A DNA stretch of 64,000 nucleotides, from NCBI RefSeq assembly GCF_047495875.1, contig NC_092462.1:24878523-24942522 (forward strand). The letters run 5' to 3'. Positions 27,080 to 57,842 of this stretch are shown here, one piece after another. The notes beneath the pieces are model-generated. The model was not told the DNA's origin. It searched no databases and saw only the letters and a program-made list of their open reading frames with translations. The first letter of the stretch is position 1. Every line of letters begins with the position of its first letter. Origin of the DNA: Pithys albifrons albifrons (Eukaryota > Chordata > Aves > Passeriformes > Thamnophilidae). The position numbers and the translations under genes were made by a program.

Positions 27080-28250
27080 CCATGGGTAAGTCCTGCCTGA
27101 TCAACCTAGTGGCCTTCTGTAATGGAGTGACTGTGTCAGTGGACAAGGGAAGAGTTACAGATGTCATTTATCTGGACTTCCGTAAAAGCCTTTGACATGA
27201 TTCCTCCTGTGGACTGTTAGATGGATAAGAAAGGGATTGGACAGTCACATTCAAAGGGTAATGGTCAGTGAGAAGTGGTGTCCCTCAGGGGTCTATATTG
27301 GGACCAATGTTATTTAATATCTATCTTAATATCTTCATTAGTGACACAGACAGTGGGATTGAGTACACCCTCAGCAAAGCTGCAGATGACACCAAGCTGA
27401 GTGATGCTGTTGACACTCCTGGAAGACAGGATGCCATCCCGAGGAATCTGGATAAGCTTGAGCAGTGGGCCCAGGGGAACCTCATGAGGTTTCATAAGAC
27501 CAACTACATGGTGCTGCACCTGGCTTGGGGAAACCAGTATCAATCAATACAGACTGGGGGATGAACAGAGTCAGAAAAGGAGTTGGGGGTGCTGGTGGAT
27601 GAGAGGCTGGACATGACCCAACAATGTTCACTTGCAGCCCAGAAAGCCAATTGTATCCTGAGCTGCACCAAAACCATCGTGAACAGCAGGGCAAGCGAGG
27701 GGATCCTGTCCCTCTACTCTGCTGTGGTGAGACCTCATCTGGAGCACTGCATCCAGCTTTGGGGTACTCTGAACAGGAAGAGCATGGACCTGCTGGAGCA
27801 AGTCCAGAGGAGGGCCCCCAAGTTGATTAGAGGGATGGAGCACCTCTCCTACCAGGAAAGGCTGAAAGGATTGGGTTTGTTCATCTTGGAAAAGAGACTG
27901 CTTAGAGGTAACCCAGTTGTGGCCTTCCAGTTCCTGAAGGGAGCCTACAAGAAAGACGGAGAGGAATTATTTACAAGAGCATGCAGTGACAGGACAAGAG
28001 GGAATGAAAGAGGGTAGGTTTAGATTAGACATTAGGAAGAAACTCTTTATTCTGAGGGTGGTGAGACACTGGAATAGGTTTCCCAGAGAAGTTGTGGATG
28101 CCCCATCCCCAAAAGTGTTCAAAGCTGGATTAGATGGAGCTCTGAGCAGCTTGCTGTAGTTAAAAGTCTTCCTGTACGTGGCAAAGGGATTGGAACTAGA
28201 TCATCTTTAAGGTCCCTTCCAACACATGCCGTTCTATGATTCTGTGATTC
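27080..28250 (+). mobile_element. CR1 LINE copy, 5'-truncated, with 3' terminus
   Basis: A chicken-repeat-1 type non-LTR retrotransposon. The 5' part gives fragments of the reverse-transcriptase domain (DVIYLDF at about 27157, then the start of the AFD block), the middle an almost open frame, and the end the typical CR1 3' terminus GTTCTATGATTCTGTGATTCT. The palm segment between the DMIPP-like stretch near 27205 and the SGVPQGS block near 27270 is shorter than in an intact CR1 and out of frame, so this copy carries an internal deletion besides its 5' truncation. CR1 elements typically lack clear target-site duplications; none was seen. Confidence 0.93.
27268..28159 (+). pseudogene. broken CR1 reverse-transcriptase ORF
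   Basis: The frame from 27268 encodes RSGVPQGSILGPMLFNIYLN, then the catalytic block as AADDTKLSD (Asp pair at about 27385-27390), the thumb, and the RPHLEHCIQLWG and EHLSYQERLKGLGLF segments typical of CR1 pol. It is broken by an in-frame TGA at 27562-27564; the same frame continues after it to a TAG at 28015-28017. A one-frame shift near 28004 then restores the family C-terminus (MKEGRFRLDIRKK ... RHWNRFPREVVDAP) up to a TAG at 28157-28159. Two breaks plus the missing palm segment make it inactive. No host function is indicated. Confidence 0.88.
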
Positions 28251-28280
28251 TCTTCAGTTTTCCTTCACCAATCTCTTCTC

Positions 28281-28550
28281 TCTGGTGATCATTGACAGAA
28301 CCCAAGGGAATATCCTGAAGTCAGGGGAGGTTTAGGTTTGATATCAGGAAAAGGTCCTTCACTGGAGGGTGGTTAAGCATTGGAACAGGTTCCCCAGGAA
28401 AGTGTTCACAGCACCAAGTTCAAGAAGCATTTGGACAATACTTTCAGGTACATGGTGTGACTTTGGAGCAGTTCTGTACAGAGCCAGGAGCTGAATTTCG
28501 ATAGTCCTAGTGGGTTCCTTTCAACTTGGGATGTTCTATGATTCTGTGAT
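28281..28550 (+). mobile_element. CR1 LINE 3'-end fragment
   Basis: A second, more diverged CR1 3' end lying head-to-tail behind the longer copy. It reads through the CR1 C-terminal region (GGGAGGTTTAGGTTTGATAT, then the ...TGGAACAGGTTCCCCAGG... block) and ends in the GATGTTCTATGATTCTGTGAT terminus. It belongs to a different CR1 subfamily or age class than its neighbour, judging by differences in the shared last 200 bp. Confidence 0.88.
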
Positions 28551-30018
28551 TTCAAAACATCTTGTAATTTATAGCTTTATAATTTCAACAAGTTCTCAAT
28601 TTTTGTACAAATGAATGTGTTAGGCTCAAGTCTAAGAAAAATAATGCTTTATGTTTTCTTCTTTCTACCTGAATGAGTACAAATGAAACCTTAAAATGAA
28701 AACATCTACGTGGATGATTCTCAATTATATCAGAGTGAACCTTGCATGATTTAATTAAATTTGTTGCATACAGTTGATAGGAATATGACATTTGATCCCA
28801 AATACTCTCTCACAGATGATCTTGTGAATGCAATGTTAACCTTGTAAGGGAAGAGAACCATTGTACTTTTCTACTGGGAGAGTCAGGAGACATTTTGAAA
28901 GCCTTTTCTAATCAAGTTGACTAATACTATTAGCAAACCTGTTTTCATCTGCCAGTTGTTCCTTGTGTTACATTTACATTCTAAGCTCATTGAAGCAGCA
29001 GTTTTGTTTTCTGTTGTCTGAGTTACACAACATAGTGGGTCTTGCTCCATGGCAAGAACTTTGTCAGTATTATGTTGTCAATGTGAGAGAAATAAGTACA
29101 GTGCTTATATAACAGAATTATAAAATAATTATATATTTTATCATATTAATATCTGTGACATGAGACATATCAATGCCCTATCACTGTTTTCAGTGCCATG
29201 TTTACCTACCTGCTGCAGGTATACAGTTTGATATATAAAAAGAACTATTGCTTTTCAAATTACAGTGGTACAGACATGTTTGTACTTTGACAGTAGAAGG
29301 CCACAGATCACTTGGGGGAATAAATGAAAAAAAAAATCTTTCTTAAGATTTGTGGGAAAGCAAGTTGAAAGGAATTATCTTGGTCCTGATATATGCCCAT
29401 TTCTCACTTACCCCCTTGTATTCCCAGTAAAAATTATTCTGGAGTGTTCATTGAGGAAAATGTTGGTCTTTAAAAATGTGAATTTAATGATTTCTTTTGC
29501 TTAGAGACTGACTGCTTTCCCTAAGAATAGTCAAGATTAATACAGGGTTTTCTTTTTTCTATTGTATTCTATCTATTTTCTCACTATTTCTTCCTTTTTT
29601 TCTTATGATATTTGAAATAAAATGAATAATCAGATGTTTGTAAGGGTGTTATTTAAAAGCATTTATGTTATTCATTGAAGGGTGCAATAGGCTTTGGGAG
29701 AAAGATAATAGAGGTACATAGCTATAGTCATGCTGCTTTTGAATCTGTTTTTTTCCTTCTTGTGTACCAAAGGATATTCTGCAATTCTGATCCTTAAGAT
29801 TATGAACAAACTGAATTATCCCTTTTTCATCTAAGCAGAATGTAACAGAAGAGAAGCAAGAGCTGGAGACTAATGTTTCTTAGCTTTAGTGGCCTAACTG
29901 TACCACACTTTTCTTATGGACATCAGAGTAATTTGGTAGGACCGTTTCCAGGCTGCCTTCCAAGTACAGTAGACATGTAATAGTCAACTAGAGTAGCAAG
30001 ATAAAAGAAGCAGAATTT
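28551..30018. other. intergenic AT-rich sequence
   Basis: Nothing recognised between the second CR1 end and the 627-bp LTR. Confidence 0.65.
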
Positions 30019-30023
30019 ACATA
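30019..30023 (+). repeat. left target-site duplication of the 627-bp LTR
   Basis: ACATA directly before the TG that opens the LTR; repeated at 30651-30655. Confidence 0.75.
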
Positions 30024-30650
30024 TGTCCTAGTTGAGCAGGAGGGACCAGTTGACACTGTGTGAGGGTGATCAAAGCTGTGTATTCTACCCCCTCTATTCA
30101 TTCCCCAAGGACAATGGGCCATTAGCAGCAGCTGCCCAGGGAGTCATTATCACCTTCACATCCAGCCTGAGGGGACAGAGCTGCTAATGGGCCATCAACA
30201 GTTCAATACCCCCTGGCTCCCAGAGTTAATCACCCATTGTGTGAGTCCCTGCCCAGGGGGAGGGACTGGGTGCTCCCTGAGGGTACATAAGTGGTGGGTA
30301 AGAAAACTTTGGTAACTTCTCCTCGGATCCAGAGGAGCAGCAGGACCTCGACAGGAGGAGATCACTGCTCTCGCCCAGACCACAGCCCTCGCCTGCACCA
30401 ACAGGTGTTTCATTTCCTTTTGCTCTGGACTTGGGGGAGCCACAGGGGTCTCAGCGCAAGGGCAAACAAACCCCCTTGGGTTTGTGCCCCAGGACACTGG
30501 GTTATACTGTGGGGGTTTTGTGAGTTGAAAGCAATTTCCCTTTTGTGTCAGTGTTTTTATTGTAATATTATAATTAAACTTTAGGTCTGACTTATAATCT
30601 CTCTTGTGGTGAGTTCATTTCTGCTGCTGGTTCGCCTTTAAACCAGCACA
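30024..30650 (+). mobile_element. solo LTR of an endogenous retrovirus, 627 bp, with target-site duplication
   Basis: It starts TGTCCTAGTTG and ends AACCAGCACA, whose reverse complement TGTGCTGGTT makes an imperfect terminal inverted repeat. The 5-bp direct repeat ACATA flanks it on both sides (30019-30023 and 30651-30655). It is GC-rich against AT-rich flanks, with a TATA-like TACATAA at 30284-30290 and an ATTAAA polyadenylation hexamer at 30573-30578, so U3-R-U5 order is plus strand. No internal retroviral sequence is present on either side, so it is the product of LTR-LTR recombination. A 5-bp duplication suits ERVL-type or some gamma-type elements; the exact family is not identified. Open frames inside it are incidental. 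Confidence 0.88.
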
Positions 30651-30655
30651 ACATA
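30651..30655 (+). repeat. right target-site duplication of the 627-bp LTR
   Basis: ACATA directly after the CA that closes the LTR; matches 30019-30023. Confidence 0.75.
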
Positions 30656-33600
30656 TATGGGCAGAAACTAGTGGTGAAACTGATCGTTCTAACACTCTTT
30701 AAACTACTGGAGAGAAACAGGAAACTCCAGATATTTTCTAGGGATTAAGTTTCATTAGTTTCTTATACTGCATTAGTGTGATTTTGTGAAACAGACATGC
30801 TGAAGAAGAGAGCATAATATACTTTTGATTAATCATATCATGGTAAAATCTGCCCCTGAGCATCGATAATTTGTGATAATAAGTTAATTACATATGGTAA
30901 TTTAATTTGTGTTCACAGTCCTGAATTTTTAAAAGCATTCAGCTGATGCTCAGCTCTTACATGTGTCAGTTGCTCCCAGGACATTTGTGCTGCTTGTTTG
31001 GGATTGACTGGTGTATAAAAGCTGATGCCAGCAAACACAACAATATTCTGTATCTTCCTCTTCAGTCTGATTATATAACCCCCATGAGGAGATAGCAGAT
31101 GAAGTTTCTTTCTAGTCTGGGGAGAAACCATATAATGTAAAAAAAAAAAAAGAGAGAGAGAGAGAGAAAAGGCATTGTACAAACTGGGAGAAGGGCTTGA
31201 GTATGGGTAGCACTACTGCAAGTAGTGTGCTTGCTGATCTCTGCCACATACACATAAGTAGCTCCAGGTGAGGTTCACGATTCTCTGCCTCTTGATTTAG
31301 TGCTCTACAGCACATCGGTGTGCAGACTCCTTGTTCTGTGGTGTGAGCTGTATGTTAGAATTTGTGCCTTTGGTGTTTCCCACCAGCAGTGAACATCTGT
31401 CCAGAGGCAATGCTTTCCAAAATTCCAGATTCACATCTGGCATGCAAAAGATAGCTTCTTATTCCAATCCATTCTGTTCCATTTTTCTCTACACTTAGTT
31501 TCAGACAGGAGAGTCTTGAAGAGTTAACAGCCCTGATATGTATTCTGCCCCCTTAGAAAAGTTAATGTAGTATTTGACCTTAATTACTAATAGCTCTTAC
31601 AGTGATTGGAAATTCATAATAATATTAACAGTGCTTTGTCAATTAAAACATGAAGACCTGTTCTAATATATCTGGAAACATTGTGTTAGAGGAATTTAAT
31701 TATTTTTCTATTTTCAATTACTTCAAAAGCCAAGGGCTCCTAGATATTTTGGTACCTGAACTCCAAGCTCCTTTATCACCTCTGCAGAGGTCTCGAAAGA
31801 ATTAAGGCCCTTCTGCAATTATTAGTCCCTAAGACAAATTTATTCAGTAGAACAGGAACATGCATTTTGGGTTGAAGATCATATTACATTGATTAGACAA
31901 ATAGTGACCCAGATCCCTTCAAAGCTGTATATCAAAAGTATATGATTAGCACACTTTCCTCAATCATATCACCCTCTGATACATCTGCATGGCTTTCTGT
32001 GGAAATACTCACCTGCCAGTGGAAGAAGGTGGGGAGATTATTAGCATCCTACTATTTGGTTTTCCCAATATCTCATTTCTGAACTGCTGTTGGGTGTTTA
32101 TTACATCACTCAAAAATTCTTGCAAGGATCTGTCTTCATGAATGGGCCCCAGAAACACTGCTGAGAGGCCAGAGAGCACTGGGAAATTGCACAGTTCTTT
32201 TCTGTGGATGAAACACATAGACTTCATTCAGGGTCTTTCTCCTTCCCTCGAACTTGTATGAGTATGTTTGCATTATTTGCTCTACTTCAAGGAATTTCTG
32301 TGTAACATCCACCTTGGTATGTCACTGTAGCAGGCAAGGCAAATGGAATTGCTTGGCAAAGAACGACTTGAATTAGCATCTGTTGCTTCTGCCTCTTTCA
32401 GGTCTTTAGGTCTACACTGAGAAGAATTGCAGAGCTCTCTGTGTCAGAGCTTGCAGAGGCACAGCCATGCTGGGAAACCTGTCAGGTTGTATCACAGCTG
32501 CCTTATCTCAGGGTCAGGCTTCTTTTGGGTTGAAAGGAGAGGTTGCTCAAAGATCTTGTTATGGCAGGAAGTTGGGAGGTGGGTAGACTGTGTGGGGAGT
32601 GTTTGTACCTGGTGTCCCTTTTTCTGTTTGCATCACAAATATTGCAGTGAAAAATTCACCGCTGTGAAACTTAGGAATAGTGATTCCAGAGACTGTGTTA
32701 CAGAGTACTCCTAATAGGCAAGTTTGGTATTTGTAAGTGTAACCCTTTGCTTTGGGAAATCTAATTAAAGTTGTAATCCAATAGTTTATGTTTCAGTTTT
32801 ATAGATAGGAGAGAGGTAATTCAATTAGCCAGTAACAGTATCCCATGTGATATATGAACCCGTCTAAAACAATTTGTATTTAAATCCCCACAGCAACTGC
32901 TCATAGACTGATAAAGAATTATCTTTGACTGCTCTCAACAGATCATTTTGAATTTTGGACATAGAACCACTTGAATTTTCTTGTGAATAGGGTGATACAA
33001 ATTGAACTGGATGCATTGTTTAACACAAGGAACTTGCACAACATTTGTAAACAGTGGTGTATCCTAAGCAGCATCTCCTGCGTCTGTTGTAGCAATATGT
33101 GGAGATATTCATTAACAAACAGCGCACAGTGACTGGGACTCTAAATTTAAACTCTTCTTGAATTAGAGGAAGCAGTGAAGCAGATTTAGATTTCTATCTG
33201 AAATGGGGTACTTCAAAAGCCTTGAAGTAACTGCAACAGGATCAAGTGTTTCCCTAAGCTATGTAGTTCCTGGAGAGGACAGTCTGAAAGGTTTGGAAAT
33301 TTATATCAGTGAAATAGGTTCTTCTTCACTGCTGCAAAAGAAATTCCCCTGTATTAAAGGAGAAACATCCATATCTGAAACATCTGAATTTTTTTATTTA
33401 GATAAAAAGGCACTAACTTCTAAACCCTGTTTTTCTCTCCTTTTATACATTAGTTCTTTAGTATGTTATTTTTGAAAATAAATATTAGTATTGATCACTG
33501 ACCTTCCTCAATGGACGCATTTAGTTACCAGACACAAACATGGAGCAAATAGCTCACACTTTGCAGGTCTTCCAGTGCCTCCTGACCTTGGCAACAAGCT

Positions 33601-36600
33601 GTAAGTGGACTGGAAGGAAGGCTGTCAAGGGATTCCTGCCAAAGAGGTACAGCCTGCAATCTACTGAATGAATCTTGTCTGAGTACCCTGAGCTTGCTTG
33701 GAGTTCATTTCTGCTCTCAAGATCGTACTTTTATATGGAAGACTGTTGTAAATCCTGATTTAGTATTCTGCCAACTACACCATTTGTCATGAATGAGAGG
33801 TTTGACAGCTTAAAGAATCACTGGCAAAGGTATTAACAAAAGCAAGTTTTAATATGTGTGTGAAAGCTCAACAAAGTTCAAATTCCGTGTAATACTGACT
33901 ATGTAGATGAAACAAGGAAAATACAAAGGAAAATTGACATAAAAACACTTAAAAATGATTTGTGTGGAGACCAAGGATGCAAATGATAAGGGTGCAAAGA
34001 GTAAGGAAGACCCTCCTGTTGAGTCACAAGGTTCAGATTGGACCCCCTTGATAAGCTTAGCCTCAGACCTGATCAACATTTTATCTTTAAAGGACTTAAG
34101 AAGCACTTAATCAATTGACTAATTCAACATTTATAAAGTGATTCAATAGAATTGACTACAACTGCAACAGTTAATTATAGTTAATTATAGTTCTGAGATG
34201 GCAGTATTTAGGCTATACTTGCTACAGTATTCACACCTGCATGCACACAAAGAAGTATGTACAAAGATACCTGTGAGAAATTCCCTTGGAGTTCAGTGAA
34301 ATGCCCATGTGGAATGCTTTGGCTTTTCTCAACGGCTGAGAGTTAAGGTGTGGGAGGACTTTATCAGCCCAGGTCCTGTCATCAGCTTTACACAATGGTC
34401 CTCTGAGTATCACAAATGTGACAGTTTGCAAGCTTCAGGAGGTGTCCCACTCAGAGGGAGATGCTGGCACATCCCACTGTAGTCCAGGGAAGCTCAAAGG
34501 GCCTCACTTAGGACTTCTGTTTATAGCATATCAAGATGGTTTGTTTAGTTTTCCATAAACTTTCCATGCTCAGGTCAGTAATTACTGGAGTTTTCAAAGC
34601 AATTACAAATTGTTTCCATTGCAATTCCAAATTGGTTTTGAAACTCCAGCCACAATATCATTCCCCTTAGGCTATGGTTCAAGTAGGGAAAGTCCCAGGG
34701 CTGTTAGGGAGGTGACTGATTGTGCTCTCATCCTTCACCTCAGTGATGTTCCCAGCTCAGCTGTGCAAGAGTTCTCAATATGTCAAGGGATGCTTGGCAA
34801 CCCAACTTGTCATGCAAAGGGAAGGACCAACAGGGATTCCTGAGATTGTAGGATGTCCTAACAAGGAGGGTGGGGAGGGGAATGCACCACCAAAAAGACT
34901 TAAGAGAAGATATTGTAAAACTTCAAGAAATTATTTTTGAAGGTCTGTGTTTCAATATAGTCATGTATATTTTTGTTTGTTGTTTTTTTATAATTTGGTT
35001 GGTTGTTTTGTTGTTTTGTTTGGGTTTTTCCCTTTTCTCTGTTTTTTTAAATTTTTTACAAGTTTAGCCAATTCAAGAGATTGTCAGGGAAAATTGATGC
35101 TGAACACACTGTCTCCGGTGATGTGAAAGTTAAACCTGTCCTCTGCCAAGGGAACCTCCCTGCAAAATGGCAGTTCCAGGAGCTATGAAATCTTTTCATT
35201 ACAAAGACATTTCAGAGACAGACTCCAGTTGAGCTTAGGCCAAAGTACTAGAAGCTCTAGTACCTGAGAAGGACTAACATTTCAGAAGATTTTCAGGGTC
35301 AGACTTTTCCTGATGCTGTTGAATTGTAGTTGTTTCATAGTATTATTCTGCCCCCCTCAGTAGGAAGCTGGTTCTGTGCCTGATTTCCTTAGCTCACCTC
35401 TTAGCAAAAGTAAGGAATGTGGAATGAGGGTTGCAGTGCAGACATGAGACTGTCAGAGTGCTGCCCCAATAATCTCCCAGAAGCACGGACTCTGCATGCA
35501 GGCTGGTCCTTTGGGCAGTCTTACTGGCACAAACAGAATAGCCTGACTTCCTCTATACTCAGTGTGCAGTGTCAGGAGGCCTATAAGGAATGTCATAGTG
35601 ACCAGGACTCTTGCTGAATATGTTTGTTCAGAAATAGTGATTCAAATGGAATCTGCTCTCAGTCACAGCTTTTGCTGCACTACTTGTTTAACTGTGTAAC
35701 CCTATGTGTTTTTCAGGACTGAAAAAGAGAGATGGATGTGCACCATGTATCACTGTACTGTTTTGTTAAAGCAATGCTGTGATTATGAGCAAAGATTTCT
35801 TCATTTATTATGCAGGAATATCCTGCAACTTCAGAGTAGAATGACAGGAATGATGAAGGTGTTTTTGATACCCCTAACCCACCAAAATATAGCAAGATTA
35901 TAAATGGATTAGTTGTCCAGGAGGTTGTATCATAAAACACATTGTTTAACTGAAGATACAAGTGTGTTGCCTTCTTAATATTTGCCAACCAAGGATTATA
36001 AAAGTTATATGAAGATGGTGTTTTGTGTATTTATGATGCTATATTGTTATATACAGTTTTTTCAAACTTATACTCTCCATATTAAAAAAACAAATTAATC
36101 TCATTACAGTCATATTGTTCAAATTTGTCTATTGATGTTTATCAACACTGATTTTGTAATAGTCATAATTAGAAAAGACATTTTATTTAGCAAGTATACA
36201 TTTTCTCTGTGCATGTTCCTCAAAATTTGTACATGAGCAGACAAAGTATTTCACAGCACATGTAATACATCACCATCAGGTATTAATATGCTTAGGGAAA
36301 TTTTTTATTGTGTGTGTGTGGCTATCCTGGATCTTCTCAAAGGACTTGTTGAACACCTTATGAAGATATTTAAGTTCTTAAAACAAAGTATTTTGGGGGA
36401 AAAAAATGAAAGGCATTGCATGACACTTGCTGGATTGCTATATGCTTTTTTAAAAAAAAAACCCAAAAGGATGGAAAAGTGCAAGTACAACAATGACATG
36501 ACAGAAAACAGCTGGGGTTTTTTGAAATGCAAACTGTTGAAAAGCATGGTCTGGCATTTAAAATGAAAATCATTAATGATCAGAGCTCTTTGTTTCAGTG

Positions 36601-37901
36601 GATTTAAGAGCAAGCCTTGGATAGGAAAAGTGTGAGTCTGGAATTGTGATACGTTTTTATCAGAGTACAATTCTCTGTGACTAGGTTCTTCAGTTATTCC
36701 ATGCATGGAGGGTTTAATGTACCATGTTTACATATTTGAGGATATTTTACCTTATGCAGGATTTTGTTTTAGTAAGTGATACCACAGTGCACAGAAATCA
36801 CAATACAAATACAAATGACAGTTCGCAGAATATAGCAATTGACGATACAGATGAATCACAATACAAACATGATTCTTGTGTCTAGTCTGTCATGATATGC
36901 TCACTGTCACAATGCTCATCACCCCCAGCCACTGAGGAGAAATGTGGACTAAAGTCAGCTCCAGCCTATCTCTCTTCAGCCTTCTCTTTGTTAGTTGCTC
37001 AGCTTTGGTACTATGTTGGGTTTGGCCAGATGTACTGTCCTGTGCTGGTTTGGCCAACTCAGGAAAACAGTCACACTTGTTTGCCTATGTTCTATTAACT
37101 GTTTGAGAAGTTGATCCATGCAATTGACAGTCATTTAACTAAAACAAAGGCTGCTCTCTGGTGCCTTTTTTATTACATTCAGCTTTCTTTGCAACAGTGA
37201 GGTTCGGTGGATTTTGCCTGAATTCGGTGGGAAAGTGTCTGTGCAATAATGCCTAACGTGTTTTCAGATGCAGGCAAAGGAGTATTTTTACATGCATCAA
37301 CCTATGGAAAATCTGCGAAAATAGAACAAATACTTTTTTCCTGGTGAAGGTTTCTCATAGTGAAACATGTTACTTTATCTTCTACAGAGAAGAGTCCGTT
37401 GCCACAGTGCGGTATTTTTCTTATATATGAAGCTCCAGTTTGGAATATTTTGATCTTTCTAAAGTCAATTCTGTTAAGGTGACTGGAGACAAACCTTACC
37501 CTTAGCACTAAGTGACAAAGCTATAGGATGTTCATCAAAGCAATACATCCTCCTGGAAGTACACATTCCATTGGAGTATAGTGTTCAAAAGTCTGCAAAC
37601 TTGGTAGAATTTAACTTAGTCTCTTAGTCATGCTCTTGTGTCTAATAAAAAAGTTTTTTGTGTCTGTTTGAAAAACTGTACTGTTGCAGACAGAGCTGAA
37701 CTTCATTTGTGTGCATTTTGTCTATTTGCCTGTCAATGGGACTAAATTATAAAGCAATTTAATAGACTTGAGGCTCATTAGATCTTCATTATAAAGACTT
37801 TTTATCAAATCTCATATAATTTTGTTACTGAAGATTTAATACACTCATAACAGAAAACATCCTACCTTTCAGCTTCAATAAATAAAGAAGCCTGTTATAA
37901 A
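30656..37901. other. 3' flank of TACR3, non-coding
   Basis: Apart from the A/GA repeat at 31139, no gene or repeat was recognised. The stretch 37030-37060 (TGTGCTGGTTTGGCC) resembles the terminus of avian LTRs but has no further support. Confidence 0.65.
31139..31170 (+). repeat. poly(A) followed by (GA)n microsatellite
   Basis: A run of A residues to 31151 followed by about eight GA units and AAAA. Confidence 0.95.
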
Positions 37902-38041
37902 ATCACCATCCCTGGAGATTTTTAAATGCAGATTGGACGTGGCACTGAGTGCCATGATCTAGTAAATGGACTGGAGTTGGACCAAGGGTTGGACTCGATG
38001 ATCTCGGAGGTCTTTTCCAACCCAATCTATTCTATGATTCT
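37902..38041 (+). mobile_element. CR1 LINE 3'-end fragment next to the TACR3 3'UTR
   Basis: It matches the CR1 3' end from the CCTGGAGATTTTTAAATGCAG segment through GGACTCGATGATCTCGGAGG to the terminal CCAATCTATTCTATGATTCT. It lies in plus orientation, antisense to TACR3, right below the candidate polyadenylation signal. It is well preserved compared with the other short CR1 pieces. Confidence 0.92.
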
Positions 38042-38105
38042 ATTTCAGTGAGATGTAAGTGCCACAGGTCAGATGCAACTGAAACAATGTCTTTTATGCC
38101 ATTGG

Positions 38106-38111
38106 TTTATT
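38106..38111 (-). terminator. candidate TACR3 polyadenylation signal AATAAA
   Basis: An AATAAA hexamer on the minus strand (TTTATT on plus), about 250 bp after the TACR3 stop codon and upstream of the CR1 copy at 37902-38041. It was chosen because it is the first canonical hexamer after the stop; usage is not shown by the sequence. Confidence 0.35.
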
Positions 38112-38361
38112 TTGGGTAATTCCTATAAACATTGTTGTGTATAAGGTGCAACTGTGCTTTTGGACTGAGACATACATAGGTCTTCAAATTCCTCTTTCTC
38201 TCCAAAGCAAAAAAGTAACTGATGTTTAAAAGTTTCACAACATTTATAGCCAGGGTTTGTCAGTGGAATATGCTTTGCTTTCCTGTGGTATGAATATCTA
38301 GTCCCAAAGTAGGAGATGATTGTCTAGTGCTGTCCTTCTAGCAACTGTCACCATGAAATGT
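38106..38361 (-). other. TACR3: probable TACR3 3' untranslated region, proximal part
   Basis: On the minus strand the sequence after the TAA stop is AT-rich and non-coding. The first canonical AATAAA hexamer is at 38106-38111, about 250 bp past the stop. A CR1 3' end in the opposite orientation begins directly below, at 38041. Whether this is the main 3' end cannot be told without transcripts, and longer 3'UTRs reaching further down are possible. Confidence 0.4.

Positions 38362-57842
<19,481 letters not shown>

Noticed and set aside
30195..30584. Open frames of about 100 codons on both strands
   Set aside because: Inside the 627-bp solo LTR; incidental to its GC-rich R region.
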